From contig JAEEII010000207.1 in assembly GCA_016281295.1 (NCBI GenBank), positions 1-64,000 of the forward strand: a stretch of DNA of 64,000 nt, given 5' to 3'. The notes below the pieces were generated by a model. That model did no database searches, had not been told where the DNA came from, and was given only the letters and a program-made list of their open reading frames with translations. Made by a program: the position numbers and the translations under genes. Origin of the DNA: Bacteroidales bacterium. GTDB lineage: Bacteria; Bacteroidota; Bacteroidia; Bacteroidales; F082. This document shows, one piece after another, positions 8,724-16,390 of this stretch. The stretch's first letter is position 1, and each line of letters begins with the position of its first letter.

Positions 8724-9242
8724 TTAGTTAAGTGGGACATAAAGCTTCATAGCTATGGTGTCGCCATTCTTCAAGACACCTTCAATGAGGACGGTAAAAG
8801 CAGTGTCATCTTTGGTGAAGGTGATGGTGCCGCTCTTAAAGGGAGTGGCAATATCATATTCATCGCCAAAGCTGCCATTCATGTATCCGTTCCCGTTTCC
8901 GGCGGAAAAATCAGGGTGACTTTGGTCGTTCCATGTCAACGTTATCCAATAACCAGAAGTCATCACCTCAATGGGACCTTGGGTCAAATCAAAGGAGGTG
9001 TTCAGCGTTTCATAATATCCGTCTGCATTAAAAGTAAACTTAGGAATATCCGTTTCGTTTTTCGTCACCGCCTCGGCACCATAGTAAAACATGTAAGTAT
9101 CGGGTTCATAAAAGCTGGTTAAGTCATATACGACGCCATTATAAATCAGTTGGTTGTTGCCTAGTTCAGGTTCTGGGTCTTTTTTGCAAGCAGTGAAAAG
9201 CATGGCAACTGCTGCTAATACGATTAAAAGTTTTGTTTTCAT
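8724..9242 (-). CDS. Lipoprotein, third of three tandem paralogues (proximal)
   Basis: A 172-residue predicted lipoprotein. The ATG at 9242 is chosen because it begins the same signal peptide as the other two copies (MKTKLLIVLAAVAMLFTAC, then KKDPEPE); the open frame runs 14 codons further upstream without a matching signal. The mature part shows the shared features: NQLIYNGVVYDLTS, NTSFDLTQG, FKSGTITFTKDDTAFTVLIEG and LKNGDTIAMKLYVP. It is the first gene of the run and is divergent from tdh. Function unknown. Confidence 0.75.
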   Translation of the reverse strand: MKTKLLIVLAAVAMLFTACKKDPEPELGNNQLIYNGVVYDLTSFYEPDTYMFYYGAEAVTKNETDIPKFTFNADGYYETLNTSFDLTQGPIEVMTSGYWITLTWNDQSHPDFSAGNGNGYMNGSFGDEYDIATPFKSGTITFTKDDTAFTVLIEGVLKNGDTIAMKLYVPLN

Positions 9243-9300
9243 TTTCGTAGTTTTTAAGTGAATAATTGATAAAACTGAGTGCAATAATACGAAAATTCTT

Positions 9301-9308
9301 TAATTTTG
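9301..9308 (+). promoter_or_regulatory. -7 box of the tdh promoter
   Basis: TAATTTTG matches TAnnTTTG, 41 bases before the tdh ATG, in the divergent gap between the lipoprotein run and tdh. Confidence 0.55.
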
Positions 9309-9349
9309 CAAACTTAAAATCGGAAAACAATACGTAATAGTATCATAAA

Positions 9350-10297
9350 ATGAAAAAGATATTGATCATCGGTTCCGGTGGACAAATCGGAACAGAATTG
9401 GTGAAGAAGCTCCGTGCTACCTATGGAAACGAGAATGTGGTGGCTTCGGATCTTCGCCCTTTGACTGGTGAAATCGCAGAAAACGGTCCTTTTGAAAGGA
9501 TTGATTCTACACAGATTATGCAAATTGTTGATGTGGTGAAACGTTACAACATCGACACCATTTATAACCTTGCTGCCATCCTTTCAGCCACGGCTGAGAA
9601 GAATCCCATGCTGGGTTGGAATGTCGGCATTGGCTCGTTAGTGAACTGCCTTGAGACGGCTCGAATCTTCAACTGCGCTGTCTTCACGCCTTCATCCATC
9701 GGTGCATTTGGTGCCAGTACACCTCACGACAACACGCCTCAGGATACCATCCAGCGTCCGAACACGATTTATGGGGTGACCAAGGTCACAGGTGAGTTGC
9801 TGAGCGACTATTACTTCACCCGTTTCGGTGTGGATACCCGTAGCGTCCGCTTCCCTGGCCTCATCAGCAATTTGACGTTGCCTGGCGGTGGCACCACCGA
9901 CTACGCCGTGGAGATTTATTATGCTGCCGTGAAGGGCGAGAAGTTCTATTGCCCCATCAGCAAAGGCACTTATATGGACATGATGTACATGCCTGACGCT
10001 TTGGATGCCATGGTGGATATCATGGAAGCCGACCCAAGCAAGTTAGTGCATCGTAACTCGTTCAATGTCACCGCTATGAGCTTCGACCCGGAAATCATCT
10101 ACAACGCCATCAAGAAATACTATCCGAACTTCGAGATGGAATACAAGTTCGATCCTATCCGTCAGGCTATCGCCGACAGCTGGCCGAACAAGATGGATGA
10201 CAGCTGCGCCCGTAAGGAGTGGGGATGGAATCCAAAATACGACCTCGATAAGATGACGGTCGATATGATTGAGACACTGAAGAAGAAGCTGCTGTAA
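9350..10297 (+). CDS. tdh: L-threonine 3-dehydrogenase, short-chain (epimerase-like) type
   Basis: Oxidises L-threonine to 2-amino-3-oxobutyrate with NAD+, making the substrate of Kbl. The 315-residue protein is an extended SDR with the NAD motif IIGSGGQIGTEL at the N-terminus, the NLAAILSA segment, the catalytic TPSSIGAFG serine region and the YGVTK catalytic Tyr-Lys pair. RFPGLIS and the TTDYAVEIYYAAVKGEKFYCP stretch (residues listed as motifs TTDYAVEIYY and KFYCP) are typical of the UDP-galactose-epimerase-like threonine dehydrogenases of Bacteroidota, not the zinc medium-chain type. Together with kbl, 1.8 kb upstream on the same strand, it forms a threonine-to-glycine route. Other NAD-dependent epimerases are the only real alternative. 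Confidence 0.9.
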   Translation: MKKILIIGSGGQIGTELVKKLRATYGNENVVASDLRPLTGEIAENGPFERIDSTQIMQIVDVVKRYNIDTIYNLAAILSATAEKNPMLGWNVGIGSLVNCLETARIFNCAVFTPSSIGAFGASTPHDNTPQDTIQRPNTIYGVTKVTGELLSDYYFTRFGVDTRSVRFPGLISNLTLPGGGTTDYAVEIYYAAVKGEKFYCPISKGTYMDMMYMPDALDAMVDIMEADPSKLVHRNSFNVTAMSFDPEIIYNAIKKYYPNFEMEYKFDPIRQAIADSWPNKMDDSCARKEWGWNPKYDLDKMTVDMIETLKKKLL

Positions 10298-10315
10298 TTG
10301 CAGGAAGACTTCTGA

Positions 10316-10357
10316 AACAAAGAATGGCGGGGAAACTATTCCTCGCCATTCTTTGTT
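10316..10357 (+). terminator. Hairpin after tdh
   Basis: AACAAAGAATGGCG (10316-10329) pairs perfectly with CGCCATTCTTTGTT (10344-10357); the loop is 14 bases. There is no strong U-tract after it, so it may terminate transcription weakly or only protect the mRNA end. Confidence 0.6.
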
Positions 10358-10420
10358 ATGGAGATTCCTTGATAATGTTTTTGCTAAAAAATGGTTTTAT
10401 TGTATCGCTGAGTACTTTAA

Positions 10421-10519
10421 AACACAACCCGTTTTGTGATTATTGGCGAGGCGGCCAATATGCTGACCAAGGAGTTCCGAGACGAACATTTTGCCCTGTA
10501 TTTAAAGTTCAGGAGGTGA
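10421..10519 (+). pseudogene. Fragment of a DUF86 (HepT-like HEPN) gene
   Basis: Between tdh and the YitT gene, one frame reads FVIIGEAANMLTKEFRDEH and runs on to a TGA at 10517-10519. This matches the conserved IGEAxxxLxxEFRxxHP segment of DUF86 HEPN proteins, the toxin half of HepT/MntA-type modules. An in-frame stop just upstream and the missing downstream R-N motif show that only about 30 residues survive. Nothing of a partner nucleotidyltransferase is visible. The rest of 10358-10574 holds only the promoter of the next gene. Confidence 0.45.
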
Positions 10520-10552
10520 TTTGATTTTATAGTCGAAAAATTTGTACTTTTG
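10520..10552 (+). promoter_or_regulatory. Promoter of the YitT-family gene
   Basis: TTTG (10520-10523) and TACTTTTG (10545-10552) match the Bacteroidota -33 and -7 elements, 21 bases apart. The -7 box overlaps the beginning of the upstream frame extension, which supports the ATG at 10575. Confidence 0.65.
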
Positions 10553-10574
10553 CGGTTTCAAAACCTTTCATGCC

Positions 10575-11519
10575 ATGAAAAACGAAAAACTGAAACAGCA
10601 AATTGTGGCGTACCTTTACTTGGTACTTGGCTCGGCCTTGTTCGCCATTGGCGACGTGATGTTTGTGAACCCTTATCACTTGGCACCTGGCGGTGTGTAT
10701 GGTCTCGCCAACGTGTTCAACGCCCTGTGGGGATGGAAAATCTCCCTGTCGGGCATCTGCATGGATATTCCTCTGTTGATTGTTGGAACCATCATTCTGG
10801 GTCCTCGGTTTGGCATTAAGACCATCATCTCAGTCATCTTGATACCGGTATTTACCTATATCTTGGAGACATGGTGGGGTTATGCACCTCTGATTCATGA
10901 CGGGGCTTTCTTTGATGCTGAGACACAGTCATCTTTATTCTTCATGGACGGTGAAGTCCAGCGTTATTTCATGCCTGACTTCTTCCTGAATACCGTGGTT
11001 TCTGGCTTGATTTATGGTTTGGCCATCGGTGTGATCTTCCGTTCGGGTGCTACCTCCGGAGGTTCCGACATCATCTCCATGATTATCCATAAATATACCA
11101 AGATTAGCTTAGGCACGCTTGTGCTGATTGTCGATAGCATCATCTCACTAACCACGCTGATTGCCTTCGAGGATATCCGTCTCCCAATCTATTCCATCAT
11201 TTTGATCTTCATCGAGAGCAAGATCATCGACTTGGTGGTGGAAGGCGTGAAGAGTTATAAGACGGCATTCATCGTCACAGACAAGATTGATGAGGTGCGC
11301 GACTTTATCATCAAGGACCTCGACCGCAGCGGCACCGTGTTTGCCGGCAGCGGCCTCTATCAAGGTGCCGAACGCAAGATGATTTATGTCACACTGAACC
11401 GTTCCGACCTCGTAAAACTAAAGGCTAACCTCCGTTTTCTTGACCCGAATGCTTTCGTCAATGTGATTGAAAGCTCCGAAATCATGGGCAATGGCTTCAA
11501 GGCACTACCGACGGAGTGA
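10575..11519 (+). CDS. YitT-family membrane protein (DUF161/DUF2179)
   Basis: A 314-residue protein with about five to six hydrophobic segments in the first 220 residues. It has the family hallmarks AIGDVMFVNPYHLAPGGVYGLA near the N-terminus and IFRSGATSGGSDIISMI in the middle. A soluble C-terminal domain (about residues 225-310, FIVTDKIDEVRDFIIKDLDRSG...AERKMIYVTLNRSDLVKLK) is the ACT-like DUF2179. The family is widespread and its transport or signalling role is unsettled. The ATG at 10575 begins MKNEKLKQQIVAYLY, after a good promoter. It is a single gene, convergent with purN. Confidence 0.88.
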   Translation: MKNEKLKQQIVAYLYLVLGSALFAIGDVMFVNPYHLAPGGVYGLANVFNALWGWKISLSGICMDIPLLIVGTIILGPRFGIKTIISVILIPVFTYILETWWGYAPLIHDGAFFDAETQSSLFFMDGEVQRYFMPDFFLNTVVSGLIYGLAIGVIFRSGATSGGSDIISMIIHKYTKISLGTLVLIVDSIISLTTLIAFEDIRLPIYSIILIFIESKIIDLVVEGVKSYKTAFIVTDKIDEVRDFIIKDLDRSGTVFAGSGLYQGAERKMIYVTLNRSDLVKLKANLRFLDPNAFVNVIESSEIMGNGFKALPTE

Positions 11520-11592
11520 GTTGAGAGTTGAGAGTTGAGAGTTGACCTGTCTCCCTCTAAATTCCAAATTCTTAATTCTTAATTCTTAATCA
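11516..11592. repeat. Intergenic repeats: GAGAGTTGA array and half of an A/T palindrome
   Basis: Right at the stop of the YitT gene there are about three and a half copies of a 9-base GAGAGTTGA unit (11516-11546). These are followed by CCCTCTAAATTCCAAATT and CTTAATTCTTAATTC (11551-11590), which is one arm of the palindrome seen complete at 7524-7573 and 32611-32658. The array reaches into the 3' end of purN. Confidence 0.75.
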
Positions 11593-12142
11593 AGTAGTCT
11601 ATCGCCACAGGAAAATAGGTTTGTTCTAGCTTGTGGATTTTTGCTGCGAGACTGTCGGGGGTCTCGTTCGGGTCTAATTTGGTGTAGGCCTGAAGGATGA
11701 TTTCTCCACTGTCATATATTTCATTTACATAATGGATGGTGATTCCTGAAAAGGCCTCTTTTGCGGCAACTACAGCCTCATGGACGTGCTCACCGTAGAA
11801 ACCCTTGCCGCCGTATTTGGGGAGCAGGGCAGGGTGTATGTTAATGATCTTTTTGGGGTACATTTGGATGAGGCCTTCTGGGATTTTCCAGAGGAAACCA
11901 GCCAGGACGATGAGATCCAGTTTCAAATCCGCCATCTCTTGTATGAACTCCGGGCTGTTGAATACCTCACGGTTGACCATTCGTACTGGGATGCCTAACT
12001 TTTTGGCTCGCTCGATGGAATAGGCCTTGGGGTTGTTGCATACCACGTTCACAATTTGAACTTCTTCGCTGTCTTTAAAGTATTCAGCGATTCTTTGAAG
12101 ATTGGTTCCATTACCGGAAACAAAAACGGAGAGCCTTTTCAT
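11579..12142 (-). CDS. purN: Phosphoribosylglycinamide formyltransferase
   Basis: Transfers a formyl group from 10-formyltetrahydrofolate to GAR, the third step of purine synthesis. It is 187 residues, the usual size. Visible landmarks: the phosphate-binding FVSGNGTNLQ at the N-terminus; IVLAGFLWKIP; the catalytic INIHPALLPKYGGKGFYG with Asn and His; and the catalytic Asp in EIYDSGEIILQ. It is a single gene whose last codons overlap the A/T repeat (ending DYLIKN). The gene behind it on the same strand starts 2.4 kb away, so it is not in a purine operon here. Confidence 0.95.
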   Translation of the reverse strand: MKRLSVFVSGNGTNLQRIAEYFKDSEEVQIVNVVCNNPKAYSIERAKKLGIPVRMVNREVFNSPEFIQEMADLKLDLIVLAGFLWKIPEGLIQMYPKKIINIHPALLPKYGGKGFYGEHVHEAVVAAKEAFSGITIHYVNEIYDSGEIILQAYTKLDPNETPDSLAAKIHKLEQTYFPVAIDYLIKN

Positions 12143-12182
12143 TAGTCTAGATTTTTGAATTAAGAATTTCGAGATTTTTATG

Positions 12183-14549
12183 CTATTGGGTTATGATAAC
12201 TATTTTGTCATTGGCTTTTAAGTCGAACCATACTAGGTATCCTTCGCCCGTCTTCTTGAACTCATAGTACCTGTTGTCCTCAAATTGAATCGGGGATGTG
12301 CAAAGCAGGGTGAATCCTTTGATGTCTTTGCCGCTTCGGTTGGTGAGAAGGATGTGCTCTGAGTCAATGATTTCATAGTGAACCTGTAACAGGCTGCAAT
12401 AATAGTCAAGGTAGCTTTTCACAGTCATAGGGAGAATCAGGTGCCTGTCTCTGAAGTCGGCGACTCGGGCGAGTGCTCGGTTCATGCCTGGCAGTGCGAC
12501 GATGGTGCTGTCTTCGTCGTAAACCCAGAAGGTTCTTCCTGGCTTGACCCAGGCGGGATAGGTATGGTTGATATACACGCTGTGATGATCCACAAGCCTT
12601 TGTAATCGTTCCTCGCTGAAATAGTAATCCCAGTCAAGGTCGGTGTGTGCGTCCAGCGTGGAAGGAGTACACCAAGTGATGAGGTGAGAGGTGGGAGGGG
12701 TTAAAAGGGTGATCTGGCGGTTGGGCAAAGCGTCGCCGAAACCTGGATAGGGTTGCATGAGGTTGTTGTCGAAATACCATTGCTCAAGTCGGTTCTCTTC
12801 ATAATAAGCGTTCCACAGGTATTTGATGCCGTGTGTTTCCCATTGATCAGCGGCATAGGCATTCGCATTTGGGTCAAGACCGTCGCAGACCATGTCCTCG
12901 CGGTTCTTCTCAGGACCGTTGTTGTAGCCGTGGTCAATCCAGGTGGTCGATTTGAAATTCCGCTGCATGTAGTCCAAGGCTTCCTTGAGATTGCTCGGTG
13001 TGGTGGTGTATTGTTCCGGGGTGTGCAGACAGATGTCGAATCCAATTTTATGAAGTTGTTTTATTAACTTCTCAAACTCCTGATCGCTTTTGAGGGTGGC
13101 TTGCAGTCCGGGGAAGCTGCCTTGACTGACTTCGTAATTAGTAATCTGATCGGGGTTATTGTAAAAGACGCTTTTGGTCACAGGGATGCCATAATAGACA
13201 AAGCCTCCCGTTGCTTTTTTTGCTTTGGTGATATGCTCGTTGCCAAAGAGAACGGCGCGATGGGTGCGGATGTCCGTCCAGTCGGCATGTTCGGTGAAGA
13301 CGATGCCTGCTTCGTAACCGGAAGGGATGGGCATGATGCGGGGTAGATGTTGAATGTCGTGGCCGATGTAGAGCTTGAGACTGTGAGTCCATTGCATGCC
13401 TTCGTGAATGGGCTGATAGGAGTGATCCTCGAAATAGTCCGTTAAGCTGTCTGACAAAGGATAATGTATCATGGGATGGTCGCGCCAATAGTCAAGGTTA
13501 AAATATGCGGTTTGATGTTCTGCATCGAATTGGGTGGAAGAGAGCCCCAGCTGGTGATAGGAGATGATGCTTCGTTCTCCCTCGCCTATTTTGAATCCTT
13601 CACGGTCTAAGTAATACGCTGACAGGAAACGTTGGGGGATAGAAGGTGAATGGATAATGACTTCTTCAGTCATGTTTCTTCGATAGAGAGTTAAAGTGCT
13701 GTCAATGAAAGGGATGACAATAGCCTGCCGCAACAACTTGGCTTCTTTGTGGAACGATGTGGTGAGTTGTAAGGTGAGTGGTGAAAGCTGAGTGGTATCG
13801 ACTTCCAATAGGGTGGTGAGGAGCTCGTTTTCTGCTTTCCAGTTGTTGTTTTTGTCTTTTTGAAAAGGATGGTAATCCGTCAAGGTGTCATCGTCGAGGA
13901 TGTATTCGGTCATCATGCCGATGGCGTAGGTGAGGGGAATTGTGTCTTGGGAAATGGAGAGTTGAGAATTGAGCGTTGAGAGGGGGATGTTGGGTAAGAA
14001 AGTGGGCAGTTGCCAAGAGGTGAGGGTGAGGGTGCTGTTGTCGATGAGAATTCTTTCTTTTTTCGGGTTCCATAGGTAAGCGTTGAGCGTGCTGCCTGGC
14101 AGATAGTCGGCGGGAAGGTCGATATTCATTGAGAATTGGTGCCATTGTGTGCTGTCATGGCTTTGTTCGGGGAAGGGGTGGCTTTGCCAGACGATGGTTT
14201 TCCCCTCTCTGATGACAGCAAAAACTATCTCTCCATGTCCTGTGGTTCCAGCGTATCGGTAGTCTGTCTGATAATGCAAATGCAGGTTTTGGTGTGTCAG
14301 GCTGTCGTGAAGAGGTAAGTTGAATCCCAAGCCGAACTCCATGGTGGAGTCGCATAAGCAATAGTGTTGTATCACGCTGGCTGTGCTGTCGAGTGTGAGG
14401 CTGTCTGCTTGTATGACGATGTTTTGCCAGGGCGGGTACCAAGTGTAACCATTCTCAAAGTCATTGTGGTAGGTTTGAGCATGGAGGGTGAGGACTGTAA
14501 ACAGAAAGAATGCTAAACTGATTGTTTTTGCTTTGGAAAACTGTGACAT
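12183..14549 (-). CDS. Secreted protein with a likely polysaccharide-deacetylase-type barrel
   Basis: A 788-residue exported protein. The start at 14549 (MSQFSKAKTISLAFFLFTVL, signal peptide ending HAQ) is preferred over the open frame to 14591 because a -7 box lies at 14571-14578. The N-terminal ~200 residues look like a beta-sandwich (DFENGYTWYPPWQN...). The C-terminal ~400 residues carry blocks reminiscent of NodB-like deacetylase barrels: GIVFTEHADW, FDICLHTPEQY, TTWIDHGYNNG and GIKYLWNAYYEEN, with several His/Asp that could bind metal. Exact catalytic residues are not assigned. Around residue 195 the stretch LSTLNSQLSI is encoded by a copy of the intergenic GAGTTGAGA repeat (13957-13983). 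Family membership is a structural guess. Confidence 0.5.
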   Translation of the reverse strand: MSQFSKAKTISLAFFLFTVLTLHAQTYHNDFENGYTWYPPWQNIVIQADSLTLDSTASVIQHYCLCDSTMEFGLGFNLPLHDSLTHQNLHLHYQTDYRYAGTTGHGEIVFAVIREGKTIVWQSHPFPEQSHDSTQWHQFSMNIDLPADYLPGSTLNAYLWNPKKERILIDNSTLTLTSWQLPTFLPNIPLSTLNSQLSISQDTIPLTYAIGMMTEYILDDDTLTDYHPFQKDKNNNWKAENELLTTLLEVDTTQLSPLTLQLTTSFHKEAKLLRQAIVIPFIDSTLTLYRRNMTEEVIIHSPSIPQRFLSAYYLDREGFKIGEGERSIISYHQLGLSSTQFDAEHQTAYFNLDYWRDHPMIHYPLSDSLTDYFEDHSYQPIHEGMQWTHSLKLYIGHDIQHLPRIMPIPSGYEAGIVFTEHADWTDIRTHRAVLFGNEHITKAKKATGGFVYYGIPVTKSVFYNNPDQITNYEVSQGSFPGLQATLKSDQEFEKLIKQLHKIGFDICLHTPEQYTTTPSNLKEALDYMQRNFKSTTWIDHGYNNGPEKNREDMVCDGLDPNANAYAADQWETHGIKYLWNAYYEENRLEQWYFDNNLMQPYPGFGDALPNRQITLLTPPTSHLITWCTPSTLDAHTDLDWDYYFSEERLQRLVDHHSVYINHTYPAWVKPGRTFWVYDEDSTIVALPGMNRALARVADFRDRHLILPMTVKSYLDYYCSLLQVHYEIIDSEHILLTNRSGKDIKGFTLLCTSPIQFEDNRYYEFKKTGEGYLVWFDLKANDKIVIITQ

Positions 14550-14570
14550 GCTTTGCGTGACTTTAGACTG

Positions 14571-14578
14571 CAAAGATA
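14571..14578 (-). promoter_or_regulatory. -7 box upstream of the deacetylase-like gene
   Basis: Reads TATCTTTG on the minus strand, 21 bases before the ATG at 14549; it decides the start of that gene. Confidence 0.6.
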
Positions 14579-14593
14579 GTTTTTTTTCCATAA

Positions 14594-14645
14594 TTGAAAA
14601 AGGTCGTCGATTACTTGTCAGGGCTGATGTTTCGTCGACGACCTT
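14594..14645 (-). terminator. Terminator of the dcw operon after ftsZ
   Basis: On the minus strand an 11-base arm (14635-14645, AAGGTCGTCGA) pairs perfectly with 14600-14610 around a 24-base loop and is followed by TTTTTCAATT. It closes the ftsZ end of the cluster. Confidence 0.8.
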
Positions 14646-14665
14646 GGAGAGGAATTGTTTTAGAT

Positions 14666-16369
14666 TTAATCAACGTTATCGTGCAGGAATGAGTTCTCTG
14701 AACTGATTCCCTTCGACGTTGTGGTGTAACGAGAGACTTCGTCCTCCGGCTCCATCTCCTCGTAGTTCATATCCCTGCGCATATAGGCGGGTTGGCGTTC
14801 CAGTTCCTCGAGGCCTTTTTGTGTCTTGAAGTTCAGGCTCAGGGCTCTGAGACGGTTGCGTTTCAGTTCTTCTTTTGGGTCGTATGTTTTCACTTTGGGT
14901 TCTTCCATCACCATGGTTTCTACCTCAGCGTTTTCTTGTTGGAGTGTCGCTGCTGTCTTGCCATGGTTGGATATTTCGAAGCTGTCATCATCATCGTTTC
15001 TATTGGCGAATGGGTTCTCGAAAACCTTCACAGTGGGTCTTGGCTCTTGGGCTGGGGCATTGCTTGTGACTTGGTGAACCGTGGGTTTTTCGTGGTTGTA
15101 CACTGGGATGTTGAAAGATGGGGTATCATCGCTTTCATCCAGTTTATGAACCACTTTGTTGTGTTTGCCGTTTTCTGTGGTTTCCACTTTCACTTCGGGT
15201 TGCGGATTCACTTCGGGTTGCGGATTCACTTCTGGAGTGGGTTTGCTTGGGGCGGTGTCTTCTGTAACAGGCTCCTTGTTTTCCGTCTCGTTCAGAGAAT
15301 GGACCACTACCTTCGGCTTTTCATCGTTCTCTGGTTTTCTGTCTTCTGTTTTGGGTCTTCTTTCTTCCGTCTCCAGTTTTCTTTCTTCTGTCTTTCTTCC
15401 GCTCTCGAATCCTGTGGCGATGAGGGTGACGCTGATGTCTTCGCCCAGTGACTCATCCACGCCGTTACCCCAGATTACGTCGGAGCAGTTACCACAGATG
15501 TTCTGTACGTATTCGGTGATTTCCACCACTTCGTCAAGAGAGACCTCGTCGGTGCCAGAAGTAATGTAGAGCAGCACGTTCTTGGCGCCTTCGATGTTCG
15601 AGTCGTTGAGCAGTGGTGAGTTGATGGCCATCTTGATGGCTTCTTCGGCTCTGTTTTCTCCGTTGGCGCGTCCGGTGCCCATGATGGCTTTGCCGCTTTC
15701 TTTCATGACGGTCTTGACATCCTCGAAGTCAACGTTGACATAGCCGGTGACGGTGATGATTTCGGCGATGCCTTTGGCTGCGGTGGTGAGTACATCGTCG
15801 GCTTTTTTGAATGCCTCGGTGATTTTCATGTTGCCGTAGGAGTCACGGAGTTTGTCACTGCTGATGATGATCAGGGTATCGACGTTTTTCTTCAGTTCCT
15901 CGATGCCGGCTTGGGCTTGTTGTTTTCTGCGACGGCCTTCGCATTCAAAGGGGATGGTCACGATGCCAACGGTGAGGATGCCTTTCTCTTTGGCGATACG
16001 TGCCACTACTGGTGCGGCTCCTGTTCCGGTGCCGCCGCCCATTCCTGCGGTCACGAACAACATCTTGGTGTGTTCGTCGAGCACTTTGTTGATTTCGTCT
16101 TCGCTGCTGAGTGCGGCTTCACGTCCCACTGCGGGGTCGTTTCCTGCTCCCAGTTCGCGTTTCCCAAGGTGTATCTTGGTGGGGACCACGCTACGTGTCA
16201 GGGCTTGGTAGTCAGTGTTGCAGAGCACGAAGTCCACCCCTTGGATGCCTTCTTCAAGCATGTGGTTGACAGCATTGCCGCCACCGCCGCCGACGCCGAT
16301 CACTTTGATGTAGTTGGACGGCTTCTCACAGAGCGGCTTAAACATATCGTTATTTGTATAGTTTTCCAT
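14666..16369 (-). CDS. ftsZ: Cell division protein FtsZ with a long repeat-bearing linker
   Basis: The tubulin-like GTPase that forms the Z ring. The GTPase core (about residues 20-325) shows IKVIGVGGGGGNAVNHM, the signature GGGTGTG at 111-117 and the T7-type NVDFEDVKTVM. The total of 567 residues is far longer than E. coli FtsZ (383) because of a charged linker of about 200 residues before the conserved C-terminal region. The linker holds an 18-base DNA repeat giving PEVNPQ twice (15191-15226). It also holds a stretch, KTEERKLETEERRPKTEDRK, encoded by a GAAGA-rich repeat (15330-15400) like the one at 5909-5950. It is the last gene of the dcw cluster, 21 bases after ftsA. Confidence 0.97.
   Translation of the reverse strand: MENYTNNDMFKPLCEKPSNYIKVIGVGGGGGNAVNHMLEEGIQGVDFVLCNTDYQALTRSVVPTKIHLGKRELGAGNDPAVGREAALSSEDEINKVLDEHTKMLFVTAGMGGGTGTGAAPVVARIAKEKGILTVGIVTIPFECEGRRRKQQAQAGIEELKKNVDTLIIISSDKLRDSYGNMKITEAFKKADDVLTTAAKGIAEIITVTGYVNVDFEDVKTVMKESGKAIMGTGRANGENRAEEAIKMAINSPLLNDSNIEGAKNVLLYITSGTDEVSLDEVVEITEYVQNICGNCSDVIWGNGVDESLGEDISVTLIATGFESGRKTEERKLETEERRPKTEDRKPENDEKPKVVVHSLNETENKEPVTEDTAPSKPTPEVNPQPEVNPQPEVKVETTENGKHNKVVHKLDESDDTPSFNIPVYNHEKPTVHQVTSNAPAQEPRPTVKVFENPFANRNDDDDSFEISNHGKTAATLQQENAEVETMVMEEPKVKTYDPKEELKRNRLRALSLNFKTQKGLEELERQPAYMRRDMNYEEMEPEDEVSRYTTTSKGISSENSFLHDNVD
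15191..15231 (-). repeat. 18-base tandem repeat inside the ftsZ linker
   Basis: Two full and one partial copy of CACTTCGGGTTGCGGATT (plus strand), encoding PEVNPQ on the minus strand. Such exact repeats are prone to copy-number change in the FtsZ linker. Confidence 0.85.
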
Positions 16370-16390
16370 ATAAATATTGTTATTATTTTT

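Noticed and set aside
10324..10524. 66-codon open frame after tdh
   Set aside because: It starts in the terminator hairpin and runs out of phase through the DUF86 fragment; no coding features.
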